Shown: positions 7,380-16,959 of the stretch, piece after piece
Layout of the letters: each line of letters starts with the position of its first letter
How positions within the stretch are numbered: position 1 is the first letter of the stretch
Assembly (NCBI GenBank): GCA_036675565.1
Contig: JAKFER010000270.1
Location: 1 to 27,905, forward strand
Length of the DNA: 27,905 bases
Direction of reading: 5' to 3'
Source: JACCYQ01 sp036675565
GTDB lineage: Bacteria > Bacteroidota > Bacteroidia > Chitinophagales > Chitinophagaceae
The notes under the pieces: generated by a model
The model's input: the letters and a program-made list of their open reading frames with translations, nothing else
What the model was told of the DNA's origin: nothing
Database searches by the model: none
Position numbers and translations under genes: made by a program

Positions 7380-7778
7380 ATGGGCCCAAAAAAAATTTTA
7401 CTTGCAGAAGATGACCTGGATGACCAGGAACTCTTTTTTGATTTTTTAATAAAGCGCCAGGATATTGATTTGCTTCCGATAGTTGATAATGGGGTTGCCT
7501 TAGTTGATTATTTAACAGGTATTCATGATGTACATGCCTTCCCTGACCTGATTATATTAGATCAGAATATGCCATTAAAAAACGGCATTCAAACATTGCA
7601 GTTTTTAAAAACCAATGCCCGCTATACACATATCCCGGTAATCATATACTCTACTTATACCGATGAACGATTGATCCATACCTGTTCAGCATTAGGTGCC
7701 TCAGGTGTTTTTGCCAAACCATTTACAAAAGAAGGATATGATAACATGATCAATGATTTTTTAAAAATTATTGCCTGA
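7380..7778 (+). CDS. Stand-alone response regulator receiver
   Basis: This 132-residue protein is a single CheY-like receiver domain. The acidic pocket is E10-D11, the phospho-acceptor is D61 in LILDQNMP, the switch residue is S91 and the conserved lysine is K113 in AKPF. There is no DNA-binding or enzymatic output domain. This receiver type resembles the Rcp1-like group that follows PAS/phytochrome-type kinases. It begins seven bases after the kinase gene, so the two should form a cognate pair. Output must go through protein-protein contact or a phosphorelay to something outside the window. Confidence 0.92.
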   Translation: MGPKKILLAEDDLDDQELFFDFLIKRQDIDLLPIVDNGVALVDYLTGIHDVHAFPDLIILDQNMPLKNGIQTLQFLKTNARYTHIPVIIYSTYTDERLIHTCSALGASGVFAKPFTKEGYDNMINDFLKIIA

Positions 7779-7791
7779 TATATACTCTACC

Positions 7792-7804
7792 AGTTGCAGC
7801 AACT
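7792..7804. other. 13-base palindrome after the kai operon
   Basis: AGTTGC and GCAACT face each other around a single central A, 13 bases after the receiver stop codon. No T-run follows, so it is not a standard terminator. It may be a protein site or chance. Confidence 0.3.
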
Positions 7805-7886
7805 TCCATTGTGTCTAATTAATTTCTGAATCAGGTACATACTTTCAACGAATGTTTCGCGATAACAAGAACACCTGTTAGTGCAG

Positions 7887-7918
7887 TTTGCAAAGATTTG
7901 TAATACTAAATATGTTTT
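7887..7918 (+). promoter_or_regulatory. Candidate susC promoter (TTTG-N20-TATGTTTT)
   Basis: A -33 TTTG at 7887-7890 is followed after exactly 20 bases by TATGTTTT at 7911-7918, which matches TAnnTTTG except at the last base. Spacing is right for the Bacteroidota housekeeping sigma factor. Transcription would start near 7925, giving a leader of about 67 bases before the susC ATG. Confidence 0.5.
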
Positions 7919-7924
7919 CAGGAC

Positions 7925-7938
7925 ACAAAAATTTTTGT
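7925..7938. promoter_or_regulatory. 14-base palindrome at the predicted susC transcription start
   Basis: ACAAAAATTTTTGT is a perfect palindrome lying right at the expected +1 of the candidate susC promoter. It could be an operator, but AT-rich palindromes of this size also occur by chance in such spacers. Confidence 0.3.
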
Positions 7939-7991
7939 TTTTTGTTAACATAACTCGTAAATTAAATTTCTAAACCAATTAATGTTTGCTT

Positions 7992-10940
7992 ATGAAACAA
8001 AAACTCTTGCTTGGTCTATTGATGTTATTTGCCCTAACCTCAATAGCACAACAACGTACAGTTACCGGAGTTGTTATGGACGAAAAAGGTGTTCCACTTT
8101 CCGGTGTATCGGTCACCATCAAAGGCACAACGACCGGTACTATAACATCGGCTGATGGTGCCTTCTCCCTGAATGTTCCCGCAAATTCAAATACGCTTGT
8201 TGTAAGTAACATCGGTTATGAATCAAGGGATGTTGACATTACAAATCAAACAAATATCAATATAACACTGACAAGCGCTGACCAGGTTTTAAGTGATGTT
8301 GTGGTTGTCGGATATGGTACGGCCAGGAGAAGAGACCTGACAGGAGCTGTTGCATCCGTAGCAGCTAAAGATTTTAATAAAGGCACTTTTACTTCACCCG
8401 ATCAATTGATCCAGGGTAAAGCTGCAGGTGTTTTGGTAATTAATAATACAGGTCAGCCCGGCGGCTCTACAACAGTTCGTATCAGGGGAACATCTTCGAT
8501 CCGTTCTGGTAACCAGCCATTATTTGTGGTTGATGGAGTTCCTTTATCAGGAGGTTCTGCCCGTCCAGGCGCACAAGGAGGTGGGGCTTACGGAAATGAT
8601 GGCGGTAACCCGCTGAATTTCATTAACCCCAATGATATAGCATCCATGGAAATCCTGAAGGATGCATCCGCCACTGCAATTTATGGTTCAAGAGGTGCAA
8701 ACGGTGTAGTACTGATTACAACAAAAAGAGGAAAATCAGGTATCCCTCAAATTGATGCAGGTGCTTCTGCAGGTTTTAGTACCGTATTAAAAAAATTGGA
8801 AGTTTTAAGCGCAGATGAATACAGGAAAGCATTGGATGATTATGGTCTCACAACAGGCGACTTTGGTAGCAGTGTAGACGCATGGGATGCTATAACACAA
8901 ACTGCCCTGACACAAAATTATAATGTTGCAGTTGGTGGTGGTAATGAAAATGGCCGCTACCGATTATCAGCAGGTTACCTTAACCAGGAAGGTGTTATAA
9001 GGACTTCCAATCTTAAAAAAGTAACCGCAAATCTGACGTCAAACTTCCGATTTTTGGAAAGCAAAAAACTGGGATTAGATTTCAATGTATTGGTAACACA
9101 AACGGATGAACAAATTGCGCCCATTTCAGCATTTGTTGGTTTTGAAGGTAACCTGATATCCCAGGCTTTGCAATGGAATCCTACGCATCCATTGATCAAG
9201 CCCGGTACTGATTCAGCATGGATCGATCCGGCTGTTGGTGCAACTACTATTAATCCATTAGCTCAATTAAATTATTTTGATGACAGGGCAAAAGTAAATT
9301 CAATCATTGCAAGCATTTCGCCATCATATAAATTCACCGATGAATTAGAATACAAGTTCTTATATAGCGTGAACCGACAGATGGGAGTTAGAAAAGGTCA
9401 AGTGAACAGGTTATTAAATGTGCAAGGCCTTGAAGGCAGGGGAGGCGCATTTATTGGTAACGATGAACAAACCAATTCCCAGATCACGAATACATTAAGC
9501 TATAATAAAGAGGTAAATTCAGATTTGAATGTCAATGCTGTAATTGGTCATGAATGGCTGGTTTTTGACAGAAGAGGAAGTGGAACCGGTGGTCGCGATT
9601 TTACAAATGTCGGATTGGACTATTACAATTACCTGCAGTTCACCACCCAAAATGATCGGTTTGTAAATTCATTTGCATCACCTACAACTGAATTGCAATC
9701 TTTTTTTGGTCGTGCCATCATTAATTACAAAGACCGTTATTTGGTAACAGCAACAATGAGGGCAGATGGATCTACCAGGTTTGGAGAAAACAACAAATAT
9801 GGCTATTTCCCTTCAGTAGGAGTCGCCTGGAATATTTCACAGGAAGGATTTTTAGCTGGAAATAATGTTTTTGATAATTTAAAATTGCGTGCAAGCTGGG
9901 GTAAAACCGGTAACCAGGAGTTTCCATCAGGTGCTTCTTTAAGCAGGTTTGGTTTTGGCCAGCAAACAATTTCGCAATCTAATTATGGAAACGAAGATTT
10001 GAAATGGGAAACATCTGCAACTACCAACGTAGGGCTTGATTTTGGTTTTTTAAACAACAGGCTGTTTGGTTCAATAGATTACTTCTACAAGAAAACAACC
10101 GACGTGTTATTTGAACAAAACATCGTTCAACCGGCACCTGGTGGAAGAATTTGGATCAACTTGCCAGGTTATGTATTAAATAAGGGTGTGGAAATTATGC
10201 TTACCGGCAATGTAATGTCAACTGCAGATGCAAACTGGAATATATCTGCTAATGCATCATTCCTGGAAAACACTGTTGAAGGTTTAGCCGGCTTTTACCA
10301 AACAGGCGAACTTCGCGGACAAGGATTCTCTGACGTAAGAGGTCAGCGACTTATAAGTGGTCAGCCCTTGAACGTTTGGTATTTAAGACAATTTGAAGGC
10401 ATTGATAAAGCAACAGGACAGAGTATCTACCTGAAGGGTGGTGACACATTAATTTATGCAGGAAGTCCGAATCCAAAGATGCTTTTAGGTTTATCAACAG
10501 ATTTTTCCTACAAGCGGTTTTCAGCAACCATCAATATGAATGGAACTTTCGGTCACTACTTATTTAATAATACCGCTGCTTCCGTACTTGGAATAGGAAA
10601 CCTGGGAACAAGGAACATTGCAAAGTCATTAATTGGAGGCGAGGTTAAAGAAGCCATTTCAAATGCACCAGCACCATCAACAAGGAACCTGGAAAAAGGC
10701 AATTACCTGAAAATGGCCAATGCATCATTAGGGTACCGAGTGGGCGATATAGGCAAGAATTTCAAAAATGTTTTTATTTCTTTAACCGGTCAAAACTTAT
10801 TTGTAATTACCAATTACACCGGATTTGATCCCGAAGTAAATACAGATGGTGGATTTGGCGGTATCCCTTCACTGGGCATTGAGTATATCCCTTATCCTTC
10901 TGCAAGAACCGTTATGCTCAGTGTAAACTTTACTTTATAG
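7992..10940 (+). CDS. SusC/RagA-family TonB-dependent outer-membrane transporter
   Basis: This 982-residue protein has a signal peptide (1-20), a carboxypeptidase-D regulatory-like beta-sandwich (about 23-100: VTGVVMDEKGVPLSGVSV and IGYESRDVDI), the typical SDVVVVGYGT TonB-box segment at 101-110, a plug domain (about 128-250, with RIRG, PLFVVDG and GSRGANGVVLITTKRG) and a long 22-strand barrel ending in VMLSVNFTL. SusC proteins import glycans or peptides with a SusD lid, driven by TonB. I chose the ATG at 7992 because it starts the signal peptide directly; a TTG two codons upstream is less likely. No anti-sigma interaction (FecR/STN) domain precedes the sandwich. susD follows after 19 bases. 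Confidence 0.96.
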   Translation: MKQKLLLGLLMLFALTSIAQQRTVTGVVMDEKGVPLSGVSVTIKGTTTGTITSADGAFSLNVPANSNTLVVSNIGYESRDVDITNQTNINITLTSADQVLSDVVVVGYGTARRRDLTGAVASVAAKDFNKGTFTSPDQLIQGKAAGVLVINNTGQPGGSTTVRIRGTSSIRSGNQPLFVVDGVPLSGGSARPGAQGGGAYGNDGGNPLNFINPNDIASMEILKDASATAIYGSRGANGVVLITTKRGKSGIPQIDAGASAGFSTVLKKLEVLSADEYRKALDDYGLTTGDFGSSVDAWDAITQTALTQNYNVAVGGGNENGRYRLSAGYLNQEGVIRTSNLKKVTANLTSNFRFLESKKLGLDFNVLVTQTDEQIAPISAFVGFEGNLISQALQWNPTHPLIKPGTDSAWIDPAVGATTINPLAQLNYFDDRAKVNSIIASISPSYKFTDELEYKFLYSVNRQMGVRKGQVNRLLNVQGLEGRGGAFIGNDEQTNSQITNTLSYNKEVNSDLNVNAVIGHEWLVFDRRGSGTGGRDFTNVGLDYYNYLQFTTQNDRFVNSFASPTTELQSFFGRAIINYKDRYLVTATMRADGSTRFGENNKYGYFPSVGVAWNISQEGFLAGNNVFDNLKLRASWGKTGNQEFPSGASLSRFGFGQQTISQSNYGNEDLKWETSATTNVGLDFGFLNNRLFGSIDYFYKKTTDVLFEQNIVQPAPGGRIWINLPGYVLNKGVEIMLTGNVMSTADANWNISANASFLENTVEGLAGFYQTGELRGQGFSDVRGQRLISGQPLNVWYLRQFEGIDKATGQSIYLKGGDTLIYAGSPNPKMLLGLSTDFSYKRFSATINMNGTFGHYLFNNTAASVLGIGNLGTRNIAKSLIGGEVKEAISNAPAPSTRNLEKGNYLKMANASLGYRVGDIGKNFKNVFISLTGQNLFVITNYTGFDPEVNTDGGFGGIPSLGIEYIPYPSARTVMLSVNFTL

Positions 10941-10959
10941 AAATTAAAAAAAATACTGT

Positions 10960-12489
10960 ATGAAATATTTTAAAATCTCACTTTATTTATTTCTCACCTT
11001 CGTTCTCCTGTCCTGTACAAAACTGGAGGAAACTTTCAGGGGAGAATTAGATGAAAATAATACGAGCAACATTACAGCTGCTCAGTTATTAACCAATGCA
11101 TACAACTCCCTGAGCGGGCCATACCAGACCGGAGATCTGTGGCATATTTCACAACACACCACCGACGAAACAATTGCACCTACCCGTGGCCCGGACTGGG
11201 ATGATAACGGCCAATGGCGTGCTTTGCATGCGCATACCTGGAATGCAGAACAAGGCCAAATTAATGGAGCATACAATGGTTTACTGAGTGCTCAATTTGC
11301 GGCTTCGAATGTTTTACAATTTAATCCAAGTGCTCAGCAAGCTGCTGAAGCCAGGTTTATCCGGGCATTGACCATGTATGCAGTATTAGATGGTTACGAC
11401 CAGGTTCCTTACCGCGAAGATCTAACAGATTATAAGATTTTACCGGTAACACTAAAAGGAACAGAAGCAGCAGATTTTTTAATTAGTGAACTGAACGCCA
11501 TTATGAATGATCTGCCAGCAACAGGGCCAGCATATGTTGCTAGCAAAAATGCTGCCCGTGCATTGTTAATGAAAATTTATCTGAATTATGCAACGTATGC
11601 AAACAGGGGTGCACAACCGGAACCTGGTGATTTTGATCCGGCACATATGCAGCAAGTGGTCACACTGGCAGATCAAATTACCGGTTACAGTGTTTCATCA
11701 AATCCTTATTTTGACAACTTTGCACCTACAAATAATTCTATATCTACAGAAAATATTTTCACCCTATTTAATCAGGCTGGGGACAGAGGCGGAAATGTTC
11801 GGGGAACAGCTTTCCAGGTTCATCACTATAATATGAATCCTGATGGATGGAATGGATTTTCAACATTATCTGATTTTTACGCCAAGTTTGAAGCCGTTGA
11901 TAAAAGAAGGGGAATGTATTATACTTACCCGGGTGCACTACCTAATCCGGGACAAAGAATTAATGTAGGATTTCTTATAGGTCAACAGTATAATTTAACA
12001 ACAGATGCAGCCTTGAATGATAGAAAAGGTAATCCATTGGTATTTACGCCGCAGGTACAGCTGCGAGAAACAGGCAATAATTTAGAGATTACCGGTATCA
12101 GGGTGAATAAATATCCTTTTGACTATGCCACAGCCGGTGATCAAAAAAATAATGATTGGGTTATTTTCAGGTATGCTGATGTGCTGTTAATGAAAGCAGA
12201 GGCTATGCTGAGAATGAATAATGCTGTTGGGGCCTTACCTATTGTAAATGACATTCGTTTAAAACGCGGTGCAACGCCTTTAGCAGCTGTAACTTATGAT
12301 AACCTGATTGATGAAAGAGGAAGAGAAATGTATTGGGAAGGCTGGAGACGCCAGGACCTGATCCGATTTGGCAAATTCCTGGAATCATGGCAGGAAAAAA
12401 GCGTAAACCTTCCCAAAAACCTGTTATTCCCAATCCCAAGTACCCAATTAGCAGTTAATCCAAACCTGACACAGAACCCAGGTTACTAA
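10960..12489 (+). CDS. RagB/SusD-family nutrient-binding lipoprotein
   Basis: This 509-residue lipoprotein has a lipobox LLSC (Cys19) and the all-helical SusD fold. The N-terminal part contains AAQLLTNAYNSL and the TPR-like ARALLMKIYLNYATYA. The C-terminal part holds the hallmark RYADVLLMKAEAML and the NDIRLKRGA...LIDERGREMYWEGWRRQDLIRFG block, and it ends in IPSTQLAVNPNLTQNPGY. It forms the surface lid on SusC and captures the ligand. The gene is 19 bases after susC and is followed by a strong terminator, so susC-susD form one transcription unit. Ligand identity cannot be read, but the GH65 enzyme downstream suggests a glucoside. Confidence 0.96.
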   Translation: MKYFKISLYLFLTFVLLSCTKLEETFRGELDENNTSNITAAQLLTNAYNSLSGPYQTGDLWHISQHTTDETIAPTRGPDWDDNGQWRALHAHTWNAEQGQINGAYNGLLSAQFAASNVLQFNPSAQQAAEARFIRALTMYAVLDGYDQVPYREDLTDYKILPVTLKGTEAADFLISELNAIMNDLPATGPAYVASKNAARALLMKIYLNYATYANRGAQPEPGDFDPAHMQQVVTLADQITGYSVSSNPYFDNFAPTNNSISTENIFTLFNQAGDRGGNVRGTAFQVHHYNMNPDGWNGFSTLSDFYAKFEAVDKRRGMYYTYPGALPNPGQRINVGFLIGQQYNLTTDAALNDRKGNPLVFTPQVQLRETGNNLEITGIRVNKYPFDYATAGDQKNNDWVIFRYADVLLMKAEAMLRMNNAVGALPIVNDIRLKRGATPLAAVTYDNLIDERGREMYWEGWRRQDLIRFGKFLESWQEKSVNLPKNLLFPIPSTQLAVNPNLTQNPGY

Positions 12490-12514
12490 TAAGATTTTCT
12501 ATTTTTTTTATGAG

Positions 12515-12547
12515 TGAAAAAGGTCATTTTTACAATGACCTTTTTCA
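12515..12547 (+). terminator. Rho-independent terminator after susD
   Basis: A perfect 14-bp stem (core AAAAAGGTCATT with AATGACCTTTTT) closes a 5-base loop TTTAC and ends in five Ts. It lies 25 bases after susD and just before the next gene. Because it overlaps the GTG at 12514, it argues against that codon as the start of the next protein. Confidence 0.85.
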
Positions 12548-12561
12548 ATTTCAACCCACTT

Positions 12562-15500
12562 ATGAATCAAAAACTCTTTCTTGCCCTTCTGGTATTTATT
12601 ACTTTCTTTTCCTGCCAGAATAAAAAAAAACAGCAACCCCTGTTTACATTAGTTGACAACTCAGGCATTAAATTTACCAATGCTATATACAATACAAAAG
12701 ACTTCAACATCTTTAGCTACCGTAACTATTATAACGGTGGCGGTGTGGGTATTGGTGATATAAACAATGATGGGTTAGCTGATGTATTTTTCACTGCCAA
12801 TATGGGCAGCAATAAATTATACCTGAATAAAGGAGATTGGCAATTTGATGATATTTCGGTTAACGCGGGTATTGAAGACAAAGAACAATGGAGCACTGGT
12901 GTTGTAATGGTAGATATCAACGCGGATGGATGGCTCGATATCTATGTTTGCAATGCGGGTTATATGAATGGTGTTCCACCAGAAAGTAAATTATACATCA
13001 ATAACCATGATTTAACCTTTACGGAAGAAGCGGAAAAATATGGCCTCACCAATAAAGGTGGATATACAACACATGCTGCATTTTTCGATTATGATATAGA
13101 TGGCGACCTGGATGTGTTCATCATCAATAACAGTTTTATCCCGGTTAACACGCTTAATTACGCCAACAAAAGAAACCTGCGTGCGGAAGACTGGCCTGTT
13201 GCTGATTTTTTAAAAGGCGGTGGTGATCATTTATTACGCAACGATAATGGCAAATTTACAGATGTTAGTAAAGAAGCCGGGATTTATGGCAGCCTGATTA
13301 GTTTTGGACTGGGGGTAACCGTGGCTGATGTAAACGGGGATCATTATCCTGACGTTTATGTAAGCAATGATTTTTTTGAAAGAGACTATTTATACATCAA
13401 CCAGAAAAACGGAACTTTTAAAGACGAGATAGAAAATTATTTACAACATACCAGCCTGGCCAGTATGGGTGCAGATATGGCCGATATAAATAATGACGGT
13501 TATCCCGATATCCTGGTGACTGATATGCTGCCCGATGATGATTACCGGTTAAAAACAACCTCCAGTTTTGACAACATTGATGTATACCGGTTGAAAGTCA
13601 ATTCAGGGTTTTACCACCAGTACATGCAAAACACATTGCAGTTAAATAATGGTAATGGGAAATTCATGGACATTGCGCATTACAGTGGTGTGGCCGCATC
13701 AGATTGGAGCTGGGGCGGACTCATGTTTGATGCAGATAACGATGGGCTAACGGATATCTATATCTGCAATGGTATTTACAACGATGTAACGGACCAGGAC
13801 TTTATGGAGTTTTTTGCCAATGATGTGATCCAGCATATGGTTATGACTGGTGAAAAAGCCGCAGTTGATTCCGTGATTCAAAAAATGCCTTCGAAACCGG
13901 TGCTGAATAAAGCATTCCGCAATACCGGTAATTTAAAATTTTCGGATGCAGGTAATGAATGGGGATTTACCACACCTTCCTTTTCAAATGGTGCAGCCTA
14001 TGGCGACCTGGATAATGATGGCGACCTGGATCTCATTATTAATAATGTAAACCAACCAGCTTTTATTTACCGGAATAATAACCGCGAACAATCAGCGAAA
14101 TCTAAAGTCAATCATTTTATCGGTTTCCAGTTAAAAGGAAATGGCAATAACACCTTTGCAATTGGCAGCCAGGTAAAATTATTTGCAGGTGAGGAAATTA
14201 TAAGTAGGGACCTGATGCCAAGCCGCGGGTTTCAATCTTCCGTGGATTATAAAATTTTGGTAGGCTTGGGTGATAAAAAATTAGATTCCGTACAAATCAT
14301 TTGGCCCGATCATTCCATCAGCAGGATCACAACTCCAGTAATCGATTCTGTTCATGTGATTCAAAAATCGACTTCGCTTCAAACACCAAATCCATTTATG
14401 ACTGCAAGTTTGATTACAGAAAACAAAAATTTACTGTTTAGCCTGGTTAACAACCATTTCATATCCCACCAGGAAGACGATTACACGGATTTTTATTATG
14501 AAAGAAATATACCTGTATTATTATCAAGAGAAGGACCGCAAGCGGCTGTTGCAGATGTAAATGGAGACGGCATGCAGGATGTTTATATAGGAGGAGCAGC
14601 CAATCAACCAGGCCAGCTTTACATACAAACGGCTAAAGGATTTGAATTGAAACAGGATCCCATCTTTGAAACATTTAAAATGTATGAGGATGTGGCAGTG
14701 CTCTTTTTTGATGCCGACAAAGATGGGGACCAGGACTTATTCGTGGGCAGCGGAGGCAATAACTATTCAATTGGTTCAAAAGAATTACAAAACCGGTTAT
14801 ACATTAACGATGGGAAAGGAAATTTTACTTTTGATGCAAATGCATTACCGGCAAACACAATGAATACGGCTACCGTTGCTGCGCATGATTTTGACAATGA
14901 TGGCGACCTGGATCTTTTTGTAGGCAGCCACAGCGTTCCCGGTGATTATGGCACTACTCCAGTAAGCATGTTGCTTTTAAATAATGGCAAGGGGAAATTT
15001 ATAGATATCAGTAAAGAAAATCCGGGCATACAACATGCAGGAATGATTACCGGGGCCACCTGGGCCGATGTAAATGGAGACCATAAAAAAGAACTGATCA
15101 TTATTGGCGAATGGATCTATCCAAAAATTTTCAGCTTCAGTGGCAACAATAAGTTTACTGAAATAAAATCAGGTCTTGAAACATATTCTGGTTTATGGCA
15201 AACTGTGCTGGCTACAGACCTGGATAATGATGGAGATGTGGACCTGGTATTAGGTAATATTGGTGAAAACTTTTACCTGGAACCAGGAAAAGATCATCCC
15301 GTAAAAATGTGGATGAATGATTTTGATAAAAATGGAATGAATGATAAAATCATTACCCGCCATATAAATGGTAAAGATGTACCCGTATTTATGAAACGGG
15401 AGATTACCGAACAATTGCCCGGACTTAAAAAGAAAAATCTAAGGAATGAAGAATATGCCAGGAGTACTGTGCAGGACCTGTTTTCGGATGAATTGATCAA

Positions 15501-15906
15501 AGATGCAGAAGTAAAGCATTTCAATTATCCATCTTCATCTGTTGCCATTAACGATGGTAAAGGGAATTTTACCCTCACCAAACTCCCTGCAGTAATACAA
15601 TTTTCTTGTGTAAACGCAATTACCGCAATGGATGTAAATAATGATGGACTTACAGACCTGGTTACCGGTGGTAATAAATATGGCTGGCTTCCCCAGTTTG
15701 GCAGGCTGGATGCTGACTATGGCAATGTTCTTTTAAATAAGGGCAATGGTAAGTTTGTTGTCATCAAACCAGCCAAAACGGGTCTTAACCTGCTGGGAGA
15801 GATCAGGAGTATTCAGTCTTTGAAAATTAAAGGTGAAGATCATTTTTTAATGACCCGGAATAATGACAAGCCTTTGTTGTTTACTATAAATAATAACCAG
15901 CAATAA
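12562..15906 (+). CDS. Large FG-GAP/VCBS-repeat lipoprotein with ASPIC/UnbV domain (first paralog)
   Basis: This 1114-residue protein begins with a lipoprotein signal (MNQKLFLALLVFITFFSC, Cys18). The ATG at 12562 is preferred over an in-frame GTG at 12514, which lies in the terminator stem. About 13 copies of the calcium-binding D-x-[ND]-x-D-G motif are spread along it (DINNDGLADVF, DLDNDGDLDLI, DADKDGDQDLF and others), forming two beta-propeller-like blocks. Between the blocks, at about 532-590, is an ASPIC/UnbV domain (GSQVKLFAGEE...SRGFQSS...GLGD...IIWPD). Such CRTAC1-type proteins are often found beside SusC/SusD in Bacteroidota. The role is unknown; surface glycan binding is an inference. 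A second paralog lies 1.2 kb downstream. Confidence 0.9.
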   Translation: MNQKLFLALLVFITFFSCQNKKKQQPLFTLVDNSGIKFTNAIYNTKDFNIFSYRNYYNGGGVGIGDINNDGLADVFFTANMGSNKLYLNKGDWQFDDISVNAGIEDKEQWSTGVVMVDINADGWLDIYVCNAGYMNGVPPESKLYINNHDLTFTEEAEKYGLTNKGGYTTHAAFFDYDIDGDLDVFIINNSFIPVNTLNYANKRNLRAEDWPVADFLKGGGDHLLRNDNGKFTDVSKEAGIYGSLISFGLGVTVADVNGDHYPDVYVSNDFFERDYLYINQKNGTFKDEIENYLQHTSLASMGADMADINNDGYPDILVTDMLPDDDYRLKTTSSFDNIDVYRLKVNSGFYHQYMQNTLQLNNGNGKFMDIAHYSGVAASDWSWGGLMFDADNDGLTDIYICNGIYNDVTDQDFMEFFANDVIQHMVMTGEKAAVDSVIQKMPSKPVLNKAFRNTGNLKFSDAGNEWGFTTPSFSNGAAYGDLDNDGDLDLIINNVNQPAFIYRNNNREQSAKSKVNHFIGFQLKGNGNNTFAIGSQVKLFAGEEIISRDLMPSRGFQSSVDYKILVGLGDKKLDSVQIIWPDHSISRITTPVIDSVHVIQKSTSLQTPNPFMTASLITENKNLLFSLVNNHFISHQEDDYTDFYYERNIPVLLSREGPQAAVADVNGDGMQDVYIGGAANQPGQLYIQTAKGFELKQDPIFETFKMYEDVAVLFFDADKDGDQDLFVGSGGNNYSIGSKELQNRLYINDGKGNFTFDANALPANTMNTATVAAHDFDNDGDLDLFVGSHSVPGDYGTTPVSMLLLNNGKGKFIDISKENPGIQHAGMITGATWADVNGDHKKELIIIGEWIYPKIFSFSGNNKFTEIKSGLETYSGLWQTVLATDLDNDGDVDLVLGNIGENFYLEPGKDHPVKMWMNDFDKNGMNDKIITRHINGKDVPVFMKREITEQLPGLKKKNLRNEEYARSTVQDLFSDELIKDAEVKHFNYPSSSVAINDGKGNFTLTKLPAVIQFSCVNAITAMDVNNDGLTDLVTGGNKYGWLPQFGRLDADYGNVLLNKGNGKFVVIKPAKTGLNLLGEIRSIQSLKIKGEDHFLMTRNNDKPLLFTINNNQQ

Positions 15907-15914
15907 AAACTCAA

Positions 15915-16832
15915 TTACAGAACGGGGTAATACAATTTTGTGATCCACTTCGAAGTATCTCTTACTACCTTCCTGTTTGTGATTAATAACTGGAATGGAA
16001 TGGCGGGTGATGTCTTTCTGTAATCAGCGATCAGTTTATCAAATGTATCAAATGCTGCATCAATAGTTGCTTCACCACCGCGAATTTCAGTAACCAAGAT
16101 ATTTCCCGGTATCATGCGCTTCATTTGGATTTCACCTTCGCCGGGTAATACTTTATTTACAGGGATAGCAACCATGTATTGGTATTTGGATGAATCAATT
16201 TTTAAAATGTTCAGCATGGGTTGATTGGTTTCGTCTGCTTGCGATCTTTTAATATAGTCGCGGAGTCTTTCAACCAGTTTATATACATCATCCGTATTTG
16301 GATAATGATCAATAACTGTTTTTATGGCCACCATTAAAGTATCGGGTACAATTGTTTCTTGTACCTCAAACCCATACAGATTACGAGGTGCATCCATAAA
16401 TTCTTTCATTGCTGTAATGATTTGATTGAATTGATGGCTGGTTTGTTTCACAAAAAAATAATCCTTCACCCGTTGAATGGGATTGGAAGACGCATCCTTT
16501 TTAAAATCCCATTGAATGGATAAGGTATCCGTAGACAAAGGATAAAGTTTCATTAAGCCGGTTATACTATTGCTATTGCTGGATATAATCACCTTTGTTG
16601 CATCAAAAGCCAATGGATTGATCGTGTATTGCCGGCCTTCATATAGTAAAGGTGTTTCACCCGGCCACCATGAACTCCACTGCATTTGGTTGTTAATATG
16701 TCGTGATGCTGCATGTTGGTTTGCATTAACCATAACCATATTTTTAATGGTCAATTGAGAGGGTATCAGGAGGTAAATAACAGCTATTATGACAATTAAC
16801 AGCAATAGAAAAAAGACGATCCATCGTTTCAT
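15915..16832 (-). CDS. Membrane-anchored protein with GyrI-like effector-binding domain
   Basis: This 305-residue protein starts with one strong transmembrane helix (about residues 5-24). An SRPBCC-like section follows (about 30-145, with WSSWWPG and LSIQWDF). The C-terminal half (about 150-305) reads as a GyrI-like/AraC effector-binding domain (FEVQETIVPDTLMVAIKTVI and the terminal KWITKLYYPVL). It has no DNA-binding helix-turn-helix, so it is not a regulator of the AraC or MerR kind. It converges with the upstream ASPIC/UnbV gene (stop codons eight bases apart) and diverges from the downstream one, splitting the two paralogs. It may be a ligand sensor or scavenger; the function is unproven. 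Confidence 0.75.
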   Translation of the reverse strand: MKRWIVFFLLLLIVIIAVIYLLIPSQLTIKNMVMVNANQHAASRHINNQMQWSSWWPGETPLLYEGRQYTINPLAFDATKVIISSNSNSITGLMKLYPLSTDTLSIQWDFKKDASSNPIQRVKDYFFVKQTSHQFNQIITAMKEFMDAPRNLYGFEVQETIVPDTLMVAIKTVIDHYPNTDDVYKLVERLRDYIKRSQADETNQPMLNILKIDSSKYQYMVAIPVNKVLPGEGEIQMKRMIPGNILVTEIRGGEATIDAAFDTFDKLIADYRKTSPAIPFQLLITNRKVVRDTSKWITKLYYPVL

Positions 16833-16959
16833 AATTAAACTAATTTAAAAAAGGGCCATTTGCCCTGCAATTTTGTTACAATATAATTCCTTATCTATTT
16901 TTTACATTAAATTTAATATTCTTCCTGTTAGCAACTGTAAAAGCTTTATGATGAAAATA

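Noticed and set aside
7779..7830. Terminator of the kai operon at the 7792-7804 palindrome
   Set aside because: The loop would be a single base and no T-run follows, so it cannot work as a standard Rho-independent terminator.
12514..12561. GTG at 12514 as the start of the first ASPIC/UnbV protein
   Set aside because: It falls in the stem of the susD terminator, and it would place 16 extra residues before an otherwise standard lipoprotein signal peptide starting at ATG 12562.
15915..16832. GyrI-like protein as an AraC-type regulator of the glycan locus
   Set aside because: It has an N-terminal membrane helix and an SRPBCC-like section but no helix-turn-helix DNA-binding region.
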